From NCBI GenBank assembly GCA_023052935.1, contig CM041295.1, forward strand, positions 164,567,366 through 164,631,365: a stretch of DNA of 64,000 bases, in the 5' to 3' direction. The translations under genes were made by a program, and so were the position numbers. Of this stretch, positions 12,958 to 26,100 are shown piece after piece. The notes under the pieces are model-generated. The model was not told the DNA's origin and did not search any database. It saw only the letters and a list, made by a program, of their open reading frames with translations. The stretch is from Piezodorus guildinii. Taxonomy: Eukaryota > Arthropoda > Insecta > Hemiptera > Pentatomidae. The stretch's first letter is position 1. The number at the start of each line of letters is the position of its first letter.

Positions 12958-14637
12958 ATGGACCCAGATATGATTACATCGTGTGATGACTCGGACGAAG
13001 AGACACCATTTTCAGAAATCAGTGAATCTGATTCGCAATATTTAAAGCGCCGGTCACTTCAGAAAAGAAACCGCCACTCAAACCCTGGATCCCTGGAGAA
13101 TTCGCCAACCAAACAGAAAAATAAACAGGCCAAGATAAAACAATCACCTAAAGAAATTATATCTCCTCCTAAAACTCGCAGTACGACTGCAGCCAACAAA
13201 AATGAAACAATTATACCGTCAGCCGCTACATTAACGACTGCCGCCCCATCAACATCCGCCGCTCCATCAACATCCGCCGCTCAGCCTACAGCCAAAAATG
13301 TCAACGAAGTTCCGAGCCAAGGGTTTACAAATCCAGAACCACCTCCTATATTTGTCTCTAAAATCAGCGATTTTATGTCCTTCGGTCGAGAAATGGCAAA
13401 GTTGATCGGACAGTCTAATTTTCGTTGCTTTTCAAGACAGAGTGACATAAAAATCAACACCACCAGCAAAGAAAGTTATAAAAAGCTCATCAGTTATTTA
13501 ACTACAAACAATTATGACTTCCATTGCTACCAATTAAAAGAAGAAAAATCATATCGAGTGGTTTTACGAGGACTCCACTCAACCACACCTACAGATGCCA
13601 TCAAACGCGACCTAGAAGAAATTGGACATGTTGTTAGAAAGATTTCACCCGTCGTACATCCAAAAGAAAAATATACGCTTCCACTATTTTTCGTAGATCT
13701 AGAACCGGCCAAAAACAACTCGGAAATTTTTAATATCACTAGATTAGTCTACTCAACAGTCCGTTTCGAAGAACCAAGGAAGCAAACCAGCATTGTTCAA
13801 TGCACAAAGTGTCAAAACTTGGGACACACAAAGACATACTGCTTTCACCCGGCAAGGTGCGTTAAATGCGCTGGTCCCCATGCCTCTGAAACCTGCCCGA
13901 AGCCTCGAACTGAGACAGCAACGTGTGCTCTTTGTGGCGAAGCCCATCCGGCGAGCTACAGGGGCTGCACTGTTTACAAAAATCTACTTCGGCAACGATC
14001 TCAAAATACACCGGGATTAAGAATAGAACAGAAGACTTGCTCCCAGGTACCTGCACTAGATAATTTGACTGACTTCCCAAGATTTAAGCAACCGCCACTT
14101 ATCATCGCGCAACCGCAGCCTCTACCTCTACCTTCTACCTCTACCGTCAGCGATGTTAAAGATGACTTCAGGAAATCATTCTCTGAGACCGCCACCTTTA
14201 AGAAGCAGCAACCTAGACGTCAGGCGCCTCCAACCTCCCACACCAAGCCTCCTGCATCCCATCCACATCCACAAACTCCACTTCGGCCAACTCCTTCCCA
14301 CCACCAATCCCTGCGGGTAAAACTACCTCCTGAACACCCTCAGAAAATCACACCCCGTCCTATTGTTCAGCCAAGCCAGCCGAAACCCTTACCTGAAGTT
14401 TCACAGAGGACTGAACATCCTCGTACCCCGCGCCTAATCCAGTCTCCTGTCAATACCCCTGACCACATAACTTATTCTTCTCATATTCCTTATCCGCACC
14501 CTTTTCCCAACCAAGATCTATCTAGCATATATACCATCCTGAACTCCTTTCTCTCAGATCTTGCAGAAACCATCAAACCTCTTGTCACCCTTCTCACTAG
14601 ACTCCTTTCCGAAATACCATTAAATCTCCCACGATGA
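12958..14637 (+). CDS. LINE ORF1, gag-like zinc-knuckle protein
   Basis: A nucleic-acid-binding protein of 559 residues that would package the LINE RNA in a ribonucleoprotein. The start chosen is the ATG giving MDPDMITSCDDSDEETPF, because the related copy at 52,927 starts at the same point (MDLDHTSNDDSEEETPF). An upstream in-frame ATG at 12,877 would add only a low-complexity IYIYFFFF peptide. The N-terminus is acidic, then low-complexity (Ser/Thr/Ala/Pro). Residues about 115-275 resemble the PRE_C2HC domain of jockey gag proteins. Three CCHC-like knuckles follow at about 282-337 (CTKCQNLGHTKTYC, CVKCAGPHASETC, CALCGEAHPASYRGC). The C-terminal third is Pro/Gln-rich. The stop overlaps the ORF2 start (ATGA), suggesting coupled translation. 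Confidence 0.93.
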   Translation: MDPDMITSCDDSDEETPFSEISESDSQYLKRRSLQKRNRHSNPGSLENSPTKQKNKQAKIKQSPKEIISPPKTRSTTAANKNETIIPSAATLTTAAPSTSAAPSTSAAQPTAKNVNEVPSQGFTNPEPPPIFVSKISDFMSFGREMAKLIGQSNFRCFSRQSDIKINTTSKESYKKLISYLTTNNYDFHCYQLKEEKSYRVVLRGLHSTTPTDAIKRDLEEIGHVVRKISPVVHPKEKYTLPLFFVDLEPAKNNSEIFNITRLVYSTVRFEEPRKQTSIVQCTKCQNLGHTKTYCFHPARCVKCAGPHASETCPKPRTETATCALCGEAHPASYRGCTVYKNLLRQRSQNTPGLRIEQKTCSQVPALDNLTDFPRFKQPPLIIAQPQPLPLPSTSTVSDVKDDFRKSFSETATFKKQQPRRQAPPTSHTKPPASHPHPQTPLRPTPSHHQSLRVKLPPEHPQKITPRPIVQPSQPKPLPEVSQRTEHPRTPRLIQSPVNTPDHITYSSHIPYPHPFPNQDLSSIYTILNSFLSDLAETIKPLVTLLTRLLSEIPLNLPR

Positions 14638-17333
14638 ATGTAAAGCCCTTAACTATAGTATTGTGGAATGCTAATGGCCTTCATAACCACCGTGACGAAC
14701 TCGACGTATTTCTACATGACAAACAGATAGACGTAGCATTACTGACTGAAACCCACTTCACTAAACGATCAAAGTTTTACATACGTGACTACATCACTTA
14801 TAGATCAGACCACCCTGACAACACTGCCCATGCCGGATCATGCATCCTAATCCATAAATCCCTATCCCATTCCCTTATTCCATCTACTCCAACTGACACC
14901 ATACAATCAACCTCTATAATCATTTCAAGTCGTCCTTTCCATGTAACCCTTTCAGCTGTATACTGTCCTCCCAATAAACCTCTTTCCTATAAGCTACTCG
15001 ATACCCTATTTCGATCACTAGGACCGCGCTTCATTGCTGGAGGAGACTATAACGCCAAACACCAGCGATGGGGTTGTCGTACATCCAATCCCCGTGGCAA
15101 TATCCTCTCAAGCGTCTCAATATCCAACTGTTATACTATCCTCTCACCCATGAACCCCACTTACTGGCCTACATCTCTCCGAAAACGTCCTGACATCCTC
15201 GATATATTTGTCTCTTCTCAGATATCCTTCTCCCAAACTATGATCGAAGCCCTGAATGACCTTTCATCAGATCACAGTCCAGTTCTGCTATCCTTGCATT
15301 CGAGCTATGTTCCTAAACCCCCAATCAACTCATTAATTACAGGACGTGTGGACTGGGACGGATTCCGATGCGACTTGGAGAATACATTGGATCTAAAAAT
15401 TCCCCTCAAGACTAGACATGACATTGATAAAGCTGTAGGAATATTGACAGACTCAATAACTAACAGTATAAAAGATAACACTTCATCCACATTCAACATC
15501 AATACTACTCAACAGACTGTACTGCCACAGCACATTCGTATCTTATTAAGAGAAAAACGCAGAGCAAGATCGAAGTGGCATAGGACAAGATATCCTTCAG
15601 ATAAAACTAATTATACAAAATTGACCAACAAACTAAAATCAGAACTCAGTAAATTCAAAACTCAAACATTACTTAACATGACTGAAAACCTCACTACCAC
15701 TGATAATTCACTCTGGACGACCACTAAAAAACTCCTAAAGTTCAAAGATTTTAATCATCCCCTCCTAAATGAATCACAATCCGGGACAAGATCAGACGAC
15801 GAAAAATCCCGGACGTTCGCAGAACATCTCTCTAAAATATATAACCCTCATCCTGATATCCTTAATCCTCATCACCTCGAATGTATTGCAGCAGAACTGG
15901 ATATTCCTCTCCAAATGAATCTTCCCCCTAAAGCGTTCCATCCATCCGAAATATCGAACATCATCCAGAGTTTACCATCCCGCAAAGCCCCTGGACATGA
16001 CCTCATAACTTCCCGTATCCTAAAACTACTTCCTCGAAAAGCCATCCTATATCTTACTTACATCTGTAATGCCGTTCTCCGCTCCACATATTTTCCCGCT
16101 TCCTGGAAATTATCCATCATTAAAATGATCCCCAAACCCAAAAAGCCTCCAGAATACCCTTCCTCCTACCGCCCCATCTCTCTCATATGCATCATGGGTA
16201 AAATCCTTGAAAAACTTCTGCTTAAACGCATATATCCCATCCTTGATTCCAATCACATTATCCCAGATCATCAGTTTGGTTTCCGAACATCTCACTCCAC
16301 TATCCAGCAATACCATCGTGTGGTGGACGTTGTCTCGTCTTCATTGGAGCGCGGATTGTACTGCACGGGAGCCTTCCTCGATGTAGAACAGGCCTTTGAC
16401 CGAGTGTGGCACCCGGGACTGCTTTACAAACTCCGTAAATTCCTCCCACCTACATACTTCCTTATTATCCAATCCTATCTCACAGACAGGTCCTTCAAAG
16501 TAAATCATAACCGTTCCTGTTCATCCCTTTTTAATCAGTATGCAGGTGTTCCTCAAGGCAGTATTCTAGGACCCATCCTTTACACAGTTTATACAGCTGA
16601 TATCCCATCCCATCCTAGCACTTTCCTTTCTACCTATGCTGATGACACATGTGTGTTATCAGTCAACAACGATCCAACTATTGCCTCCCAAACTCTTCAA
16701 TCACACATCAAAGACCTTGAAGTATGGTGTCAGAACTGGAGAATAAAAATAAATTCCAATAAATCCCACCAAATCACCTTTACCCTTCGTCGTAAACCTA
16801 TGACATCCTGCCCAACAGTATCCTTCAATAACACTCCTCTTGTCCCGGTTGAACAGATCCGATACCTAGGACTGCACCTGGACAAACGTCTTACTTGGAA
16901 CCCTCATACAAGACTGAAAAGACAAGAAACTGCCCGACGTTTTCGACTCCTTCAACACTTACTAGACAAACGCTCTAACCTTCCACTTAAGTACAAAAGG
17001 CTCATCTATATGACTATCATCAGACCGATATGTACTTACGGAGTAGAGATTTGGGGCTCTACTAAACCATCAAATTCTTCCCGTCTCCAATCCTTGCAAT
17101 CAAAAATCCTTCGAAAAATCCTCAACGCTCCTTATTTTGTCACAAATAAACTCATCCATAAAGACCTTAACGTTCCCTATGTTGCTGACTTGGCGCGAAC
17201 CAGGTACCACTCCTTTCATGACAAACTCCATTCCCACTCTAATCCACTTGTTTCAATCCTTGCTTCCTCTACAATCCCCGATAATCCTCCGAGGCGTCTG
17301 AAAAGAAGATGGCCACGAGACCTTCTAGTTTAA
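14634..17333 (+). CDS. LINE ORF2, APE endonuclease and reverse transcriptase
   Basis: An 899-residue enzyme for target-primed reverse transcription. Residues about 1-225 form an apurinic-type endonuclease: WNANGL near the start, ALLTETHF, GGDYNAKHQRWG at about 135-146 and SSDHSPVLL at about 211-219. The reverse transcriptase spans about 440-760, with PKPKKPPEYPSSYRPISL, HQFGFRTSHST, FLDVEQAFDRVW (about 582-593), GVPQGSILGP, TYADDT (catalytic YADD at about 668-671) and YLGLHLDKRLTW. A C-terminal region of about 140 residues follows; no RNase H motif was seen. The frame is intact and key residues are present, so the product is plausibly active. It starts inside the ORF1 stop (ATGA), which implies termination-reinitiation. 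Confidence 0.95.
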   Translation: MNVKPLTIVLWNANGLHNHRDELDVFLHDKQIDVALLTETHFTKRSKFYIRDYITYRSDHPDNTAHAGSCILIHKSLSHSLIPSTPTDTIQSTSIIISSRPFHVTLSAVYCPPNKPLSYKLLDTLFRSLGPRFIAGGDYNAKHQRWGCRTSNPRGNILSSVSISNCYTILSPMNPTYWPTSLRKRPDILDIFVSSQISFSQTMIEALNDLSSDHSPVLLSLHSSYVPKPPINSLITGRVDWDGFRCDLENTLDLKIPLKTRHDIDKAVGILTDSITNSIKDNTSSTFNINTTQQTVLPQHIRILLREKRRARSKWHRTRYPSDKTNYTKLTNKLKSELSKFKTQTLLNMTENLTTTDNSLWTTTKKLLKFKDFNHPLLNESQSGTRSDDEKSRTFAEHLSKIYNPHPDILNPHHLECIAAELDIPLQMNLPPKAFHPSEISNIIQSLPSRKAPGHDLITSRILKLLPRKAILYLTYICNAVLRSTYFPASWKLSIIKMIPKPKKPPEYPSSYRPISLICIMGKILEKLLLKRIYPILDSNHIIPDHQFGFRTSHSTIQQYHRVVDVVSSSLERGLYCTGAFLDVEQAFDRVWHPGLLYKLRKFLPPTYFLIIQSYLTDRSFKVNHNRSCSSLFNQYAGVPQGSILGPILYTVYTADIPSHPSTFLSTYADDTCVLSVNNDPTIASQTLQSHIKDLEVWCQNWRIKINSNKSHQITFTLRRKPMTSCPTVSFNNTPLVPVEQIRYLGLHLDKRLTWNPHTRLKRQETARRFRLLQHLLDKRSNLPLKYKRLIYMTIIRPICTYGVEIWGSTKPSNSSRLQSLQSKILRKILNAPYFVTNKLIHKDLNVPYVADLARTRYHSFHDKLHSHSNPLVSILASSTIPDNPPRRLKRRWPRDLLV

Positions 17334-17459
17334 CATAGTCTTTGGGGAGCTGCCAATGGGTAGTATCCCCACATGTGAATCCATGCCATTTTTATCTTGT
17401 ATCCCATTTACTAGATGTATATTATTATACAGTTGTAAATAGCAATAAATCTATCTAAA
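17334..17459 (+). other. LINE 3' UTR
   Basis: A short 126-bp tail after the ORF2 stop, ending in GCAATAAATCTATCTAAA directly before the duplicated ACTTTTAATAT. AATAAA is near the end and could serve as a polyadenylation signal. The 3' end carries no long A run. Confidence 0.75.
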
Positions 17460-17470
17460 ACTTTTAATAT
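17460..17470 (+). repeat. Right target-site duplication of the LINE (11 bp)
   Basis: ACTTTTAATAT repeats the sequence at 12,322-12,332; satellite sequence resumes straight after with TTTTTTTTGATATAGAGATG. Confidence 0.8.
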
Positions 17471-20189
17471 TTTTTTTTGATATAGAGATGAATTATCATG
17501 CATTCGAGTGTTTATGATTACTTTTTTTGAGCTCTATCCTTTATCGCTCATGCGTATTTAAACTAGCATTTACTTTTAATGTTTTTTTTATATAGGGATG
17601 AATTATCATGCATTCGGGTGGTTATAATTACGTTTTTTGAGCTTTATCCTTTATCGCTCTTGCGTATTTTAACTTGCATTTACTTTTAATGTTTTTTTTA
17701 TAATAGGGATGAATTATCATGCATTAGGGTGGTTATGTTTACGTTTTTTGAGCTCTATCCTTTATCGCTCATGCGTATTTCAACTTGCATTTACTTTTAA
17801 TGTTTTTTTTATTATATAGGCATTAGTTGCTGTGCTTTCGGGTGGATATGATTACGTTTTTCGAGCTGTATTTTTTATTGCTCATGCGTATTTCAACTTG
17901 CATTTACTTTTAATGTTTTTAATTGTTATAGGGATTAATTAATGTGCTTTCGGACGGTTATGATTACGTTTTTTGAGCTCTTTCCTTTATCGCTCATAAT
18001 TATTTCAACTTGCATTAACTTTTAATATTTTTTTTTGATATAGAGATGAATTATCATGCATTCGAGTGTTTATGATTACTTTTTTTGAGCTCTATCCTTT
18101 ATCGCTCATGCGTATTTAAACTAGCATTTACTTTTAATGTTTTTTTTATATAGGGATGAATTATCATGCATTCGGGTGGTTATAATTACGTTTTTTGAGC
18201 TTTATCCTTTATCGCTCTTGCGTATTTTAACTTGCATTTACTTTTAATGTTTTTTTTATATAGGGATGAATTATCATGCATTCGAGTGGTTATGATTACG
18301 TTTTTCGAGCAGTATTTTTAATCGCTCATGGGTATTTCAACTTGCATTTTCTTTTTATTGATATAGGGATTAATTAATGTGATTTCGGGTGGTTATGATT
18401 ACGTTTTGTGAGCTCTTTCCTTTATCGTTCATGTGTTTTTAAACTTGCATTTACTTTTAAAGTTTTTTATTGATATTGGGATGAATTATCATGCATTCGG
18501 GTGGTTATGATTACGTTTTTTGAGCTCTTTCCTTTATCGTTCATGCGTATTTCAACTTGTATTTACTTTTAATGTATTTTATTTATATAGAAATGAATTA
18601 TCATGCATTCGGGTGGTTATGATTACGTTTTATGGGCTCTATCCTTTATCGCTCATGCGTTTTTCAACTTGCATTTACTTTTAATGTTTTTTATTGATAT
18701 AGGGATGAATTATCATGCATTCGGGTGGTTATGATTACGTTTTTTGAGCTCTATCCTTTATCGCTTATGCGTATTTTAACTTGCATTTACATTTAATGTT
18801 TTTTTTTTTTTTATAGGCATTAGTTGCTGTGCTTTCGGGTGGATATGATTACGTTTTTTCGAGCTGTATTTTTTATCGGTCATGTGTATTTCAACTCGCA
18901 TTTACTTGTTATGTTTTTAATTGTTATAGGGATTAATTAATGTGCTTTCGGACGGTTATGATTACGTTTTTTGAGCTCTATCCTTTATCGCTCATAATTA
19001 TTTCAACTTGCATTTACTTTTAATGTTTTTTTATTGATATAGGGATGAATTATCATGCATTCCAGTGTTTATGATTACTTTTTTTGAGCTCTATCCTTTA
19101 TCGCTCATGCGTATTTAAACTAGCATTTACTTTTAATGTTTTTTTTTTATATAGGGATGAATTATCATGCATTCGGGTGGTTATGATTACGTTTTTTGAG
19201 CTTTATCCTTTATTGCTCATGCGTATTTTAACTTGCATTTACTTTTTATTGATATAGGGATTAATTAATGTGCTTTCGGGTGGTTATGATTTCGTTTTTT
19301 GAGCTCTATCCTTTATCGCTCTTGCGTATTTTAACTCGCATTTACTTTCAATGTTCTTTATTGATATAGGCATTAATTGTTGTGCATTCGAGTGGTTATG
19401 ATTACGTTTTTCGAGCAGTATTTTTAATCGCTCATGGGTATTTCAACTTGCATTTTCTTTTTATTGATATAGGGATTAATTATTGTGATTTCGGGTGGTT
19501 ATGATTACGTTTTTTGAGCTCTTTCCTTTATCGTTCATGCGTATTTCAACTTGCATTTACTTTTAAATGTTTTTTTTATTATATAGGCATTAGTTGCTGT
19601 GCTTTCGGGTGGATATGATTACGTTTTTCGAGCTGTATTTTTTATTGCTCATGCGTATTTCAACTTGCATTTACTTTTAATGTTTTTAATTGTTATAGGG
19701 ATTAATTAATGTGCTTTCGGACGGTTATGATTACGTTTTTTGAGCTCTTTCCTTTATCGCTCATAATTATTTCAACTTGCATTTACTTTTAATATTTTTT
19801 ATTGATATAGAGATGAATTATCATGCATTCGAGTGTTTATGATTACTTTTTTTTGAGCTCTATCCTTTATCGCTCATGCATATCGTATTTTAACTTGCAT
19901 TTACTTTTAATGTTTTTTATTGATATAGGGATGAATTATCATGCATTCGGGTGGTTATGATTACGTTTTTTGAGCTCTATCCTTTATTGCTCATGCGTTT
20001 TTTAACTTGCATTTACTTTTAATGTTTTCTAATGATATAGGGATGAATTTTTTATGCATTTGGGTGAATATGATTACGTTTTTTGAGCTCTTTCCTTTAT
20101 CATTCATGAGTATTTAAATTGCATTTACTTTTAATGTTTTTTATTTATATAGGGAGGAATTATCATGCATTCGGGTGGTTATGATTACG

Positions 20190-23100
20190 TTTTATGGGCT
20201 CTATCCTTTATCGCTCATGCGTATTTCAACTTGCATTTACTTTTATAGTTTTTATTGATATAGAGATGAATTATCATGCATTAGGGTGGTTATGTTTACG
20301 TTTTTTGAGCTCTATCCTTTATTGCTCATGCGTATTTCAACTTGCATTTACTTTTAATGTTTTTTTTTTTATATAGGCATTAGTTGCTGTGCTTTCGGGT
20401 GGATATGATTACGTTTTTCGAGCTGTATTTTTTATCGGTCATGTGTATTTCAACTCGCATTTTACTTGTTATGTTTTTAATTGTTATAGGGATTAATTAA
20501 TGTGCTTTCGGACGGTTATGATTACGTTTTTTGAGCTCTATCCTTTATCGCTCATAATTATTTCAACTTGCATTTACTTTTAATGTTTTTTATTGATATA
20601 GGGATGAATTATCATGCATTCGAGTGTTTATGATTAGTTTTTTTGAGCTCTATCCTTTATCGCTCATGCGTATTTAAACTAGCATTTACTTTTAATGTTT
20701 TTTTTTATATAGGGATAAATTATCATGCATTCCGGTGGTTATGATTACGTTTTTTGAGCTTTATCCTTTATTGCTCATTGCGTATTTTAACTTGCATTTA
20801 CTTTTTATTGATCTAGGGATTAATTAATGTGCTTTCGGGTGGTTATGATTTCGTTTTTTGAGCTCTATCCTTTATCGCTCTTGCGTATTTTAACTCGCAT
20901 TTACTTTCAATGTTCTTTATTGATATAGGCATTAATTGTTGTGCATTGGAGTGGTTATGATTACGTTTTTTGAGCTCTTTCCTTTATCGTTCATGTGTTT
21001 TTCAACTTGCATTTACTTTTAAAGTTTTTTATTGATATAGGGATGAATTATCATGCATTCGGGTGGTTATGATTACGTTTTTTGAGCTTTTAATCCTTTA
21101 TTGCTCATGCGTATTTTAACTTGCATTTACTTTTTATTGATATAGGGATTAATTAATGTGCTTTCGGGTGGTTATGATTTCGTTTTTTTGAGCTCTATCC
21201 TTTATCGCTCTTGCGTATTTTAACTTGCATTTACTTTCAATGTTCTTTATTGATATAGGCATTAATTGTTGTGCATTCGAGTGGTTATGATTACGTTTTT
21301 CGAGCAGTATTTTTAATCGCTCATGGGTATTTCAACTTGCATTTTTCTTTTTATTGATATAGGGATTAATTAATGTGATTTCGGGGGTTATGATTACGTT
21401 TTTTGAGCTCTTTCCTTTATCGTTCATGTGTTTTTCAACTTGTTTTTACTTTTAAAGTTTTTTATTGATATTGGGATGAATTATCATGTATTAGGGTGGT
21501 TATGTTTACGTTTTTTGAGCTCTATCCTTTATTGCTCATGCGTATTTCAACTTGCATTTACTTTTAATGTTTTTATTGATATAGGGATGAATTATCATGC
21601 ATTAGGGTGGTTATGTTTACGTTTTTTGAGCTCTATCCTTTATCGCTCATGCGTATTTCAACTTGCATTTACTTTTAATGTTTTTTTTATTATATAGGCA
21701 TTAGTTGCTGTGCTTTCGGGTGGATATGATTACGTTTTTTCGAGCTGTATTTTTTATTGCTCATGCGTATTTCAACTTGCATTTACTTTTAATGTTTTTA
21801 ATTGTTATAGGGATTAATTAATGTGCTTTCGGACGGTTATGATTACGTTTTTTTGAGCTCTTTCCTTTATCGCTCATAATTATTTCAACTTGCATTTACT
21901 TTTAATATTTTTTTTTGATATAGAGATGAATTATCATGCATTCGAGTGTTTATGATTACTTTTTTTGAGCTCTATCCTTTATCGCTCATGCGTATTTAAA
22001 CTAGCATTTACTTTTAATGTTTTTTTTTATATAGGGATGAATTATCATGCATTCGGGTGGTTATAATTACGTTTTTTTGAGCTTTATCCTTTATCGCTCT
22101 TGCGTATTTTAACTTGCATTTACTTTTAATGTTTTTTTTATATAGGGATGAATTATCATGCATTAGGGTGGTTATGTTTACGTTTTTTGAGCTCTATCCT
22201 TTATCGCTCATGCGTATTTCAACTTGCATTTACTTTTAATGTTTTTTTTATTATATAGGCATTAGTTGCTGTGCTTTCGGGTGGATATGATTACGTTTTT
22301 TCGAGCTGTATTTTTTATTGCTCATGCGTATTTCAACTTGCATTTACTTTTAATGTTTTTAATTGTTTATAGGGATTAATTAATGTGCTTTCGGACGGTT
22401 ATGATTACGTTTTTTGAGCTCTTTCCTTTATCGCTCATAATTATTTCAACTTGCATTTACTTTTAATATTTTTTATTGATATAGAGATGAATTATCATGC
22501 ATTCGAGTGTTTATGATTACTTTTTTTGAGCTCTATCCTTTATCGCTCTTGCGTATTTTAACTTGCATTTACATTTAATGTTTTTTATTGATATAGGGAT
22601 GAATTATCATGCATTCGGTTGGTTATGATTACGTTTTTTGAGCTCTTTCCTGTATCGTTCATGTGTTTTTTCAACTTGCATTTACTTTTAAAGTTTTTTT
22701 ATTGATATTGGGATGAATTATCATGCATTCGGGTGGTTATGATTACGTTTTTTGAGCTTTATCCTTTATCGCTTTTGCGTATTTTAACTTGCATTTACTT
22801 TTAAATGTTTTTTTATTGATATAGGAATGAATTATCATGCATTCGGGTGGTTATGATTATGTTTTTTGAGCTCTATCCTTTATTGCTCATGCGTATTTTA
22901 ACTAGCATTTACTTTTAATGTTTTTTTTTTGTTATAGGGATGAATTATCATGCATTCAGGTGGTTATGATTACGTTTTTTTTCAGCTCTTTTCTTTATCG
23001 CTCATGCGTATTTCAACTTGCATTTACTTTTAATGTTTTTTATTTATATAGGGATGAATTATCATGCATTCGGTTGGTTATGATTACGTTTTTAGAGCTC

Positions 23101-26100
23101 TATCCTTTATCGTTCATGCGTATTTTAACTTGCATTTACTTTTAATGTTTTTTATAGATATAGGGATGAATTATCATGCATTCGGGTGGTTATGATTACG
23201 TTTTTTGAGCTCTATCCTTTATCGCTCATAATTATTTCAACTTGCATTTACTTTTAAATGTTTTTTATTGATATAGGGATGAATTATCATGCATTCGGGT
23301 GGTTATGATTACGTTTTTTGAGCTCTATCCTTTATTGCTCATGCGTTTTTTAACTTGCATTTACTTTTAATGTTTTCTAATGATATAGGGATGAATTATC
23401 ATGCATTTGGGTGAATATGATTACGTTTTTTGAGCACTTTCCTTTATCATTCATGAGTATTTCAACTTGCATTTACTTTTAATGTTTTTTATTTATATAG
23501 GGAGGAATTATCATGCATTCGGGTGGTTATGATTACGTTTTATGGGCTCTATCCTTTATCGCTCATGCGTTTTTCAACTTGCATTTACTTTTAATGTTTT
23601 TTTATTGATATAGGGATGAATTATCATGCATTCGAGTGTTTATGATTACTTTTTTTGAGCTCTATCCTTTATCGCTCATGCGTATTTAAACTAGCATTTA
23701 CTTTTAATGTTTTTTTTTATATAGGGATGAATTATCATGCATTCGGGTGGTTATGATTACGTTTTTTGAGCTTTATCCTTTATTGCTCATGCGTATTTTA
23801 ACTTGCATTTACTTTTTATTGATATAGGGATTAATTAATGTGCTTTCGGGTGGTTATGATTTCGTTTTTTTGAGCTCTATCCTTTATCGCTCTTGCGTAT
23901 TTTAACTTGCATTTACTTTCAATGTTCTTTATTGATATAGGCATTAATTGTTGTGCATTCGAGTGGTTATGATTACGTTTTTCGAGCAGTATTTTTAATC
24001 GCTCATGGGTATTTCAACTTGCATTTTCTTTTTATTGATATAGGGATTAATTAATGTGATTTCGGGTGTTATGATTACGTTTTTTTGAGCTCTTTCCTTT
24101 ATCGTTCATGTGTTTTTTCAACTTGTTTTTACTTTTAAAGTTTTTTATTGATATTGGGATGAATTATCATGTATTAGGGTGGTTATGTTTACGTTTTTTG
24201 AGCTCTATCCTTTATTGCTCATGCGTATTTCAACTTGCATTTACTTTTAATGTTTTTTTTTTTTTTATAGGCATTAGTTGCTGTGCTTTCGGGTGGATAT
24301 GATTACGTTTTTCGAGCTGTATTTTTTTATTGCTCATGCGTATTTCAACTTGCATTTACTTTTAATGTTTTTAATTGTTATAGGGATTAATTAATGTGCT
24401 TTCGGACGGTTATGATTACGTTTTTTTGAGCTCTTTCCTTTATCGCTCATAATTATTTCAACTTGCATTTACTTTTAATATTTTTTATTGATATAGAGAT
24501 GAATTATCATGCATTCGAGTGTTTATGATTACTTTTTTTGAGCTCTATCCTTTATCGCTCATGCATATCGTATTTTAACTTGCATTTACTTTTAATGTTT
24601 TTTATTGATATAGGGATGAATTATCATGCATTCGGGTGGTTATGATTACGTTTTTTGAGCTCTATCCTTTATTGCTCATGCGTTTTTTTAACTTGCATTT
24701 ACTTTTAATTTTTTCTAATGATATAGGGATGAATTTTTATGCATTTGGGTGAATATGATTACTTTTTTGAGCTCTTTCCTTTATCATTCATGAGTATTTA
24801 AATTGCATTTACTTTTAATGTTTTTTATTTATATAGGAGGAATTATCATGCATTCGGGTGGTTATGATTACGTTTTATGGGCTCTATCCTTTATCGCTCA
24901 TGCGTATTTCAACTTGCATTTACTTTTATAGTTTTTATTGATATAGAGATGAATTATCATGCATTAGGGTGGTTATGTTTACGTTTTTTGAGCTCTATCC
25001 TTTATTGCTCATGCGTATTTCAACTTGCATTTACTTTTAATGTTTTTTTTTTTTATATAGGCATTAGTTGCTGTGCTTTCGGGTGGATATGATTACGTTT
25101 TTCGAGCTGTATTTTTTTATCGGTCATGTGTATTTCAACTCGCATTTACTTGTTATGTTTTTAATTGTTATAGGGATTAATTAAATGTGCTTTCGGACGG
25201 TTATGATTACGTTTTTTTGAGCTCTATCCTTTATCGCTCATAATTTATTTCAACTTGCATTTACTTTTAATGTTTTTTATTGATATAGGGATGAATTATC
25301 ATGCATTCGAGTGTTTATGATTATTTTTTTTGAGCTCTATCCTTTATCGCTCATGCGTATTTAAACTAGCATTTACTTTTAATGTTTTTTTTTATATAGG
25401 GATAAATTATCATGCTTTCCGGTGGTTATGATTACGTTTTTTGAGCTTTAAACCTTTATTGCTCATGCGTATTTTAACTTGCATTACTTTTTTATTGATC
25501 TAGGGATTAATTTAATGTGCTTTTCGGGTGGTTATGATTTCGTTTTTTGAGCTCTATCCTTTATCGCTCTTGCGTATTTTAACTCGCATTTACTTTCAAT
25601 GTTCTTTATTGATATAGGCATTAATTGTTGTTGCATGGAGTGGTTATGATTACGTTTTTTTGAGCTCTTTCCTTTATCGTTCATGTGTTTTTTCAACTTG
25701 CATTTACTTTTAAAGTTTTTTATTGATATAGGGATGAATTATCATGCATTCGGGTGGTTATGATTACGTTTTTTGAGCTTTATCCTTTATTGCTCATGCG
25801 TATTTTAACTTGCATTTACTTTTTATTTTATATAGGGATTAATTAATGTGCTTTCGGGTGGTTATGATTTCGTTTTTTGAGCTTCTATCCTTTATCGCTC
25901 TTGCGTATTTTAACTTGCCATTTACTTTCAAATGTTCTTTATTGATATAGGCATTAATTGTTGTGCATTCGAGTGGTTATGATTACGTTTTTCGAGCAGT
26001 ATTTTTAATCGCTCATGGGTATTTCAACTTGCATTTTCTTTTTATTGATATAGGGATTAATTAATGTGATTTCGGGTGGTTATGATTACGTTTTTTTGAG

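Larger units (their letters stand above)
12333..17459 (+). mobile_element. Jockey-like non-LTR retrotransposon, intact copy
   Basis: A 5.1-kb LINE inserted in the satellite, with a 5' UTR of about 625 bp, ORF1 (gag-like), ORF2 (endonuclease plus reverse transcriptase), a 3' UTR of about 126 bp and an 11-bp target duplication. Both ORFs are open from start to stop. The order PRE_C2HC-like region, three CCHC knuckles, APE endonuclease, then RT without an RNase H domain fits the jockey group. There is no long poly(A): the 3' end is ...CAATAAATCTATCTAAA. A diverged relative lies at 48,965-53,428 on the other strand. The open frames and matching duplication indicate a recent insertion, younger than the local satellite. 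Confidence 0.93.
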
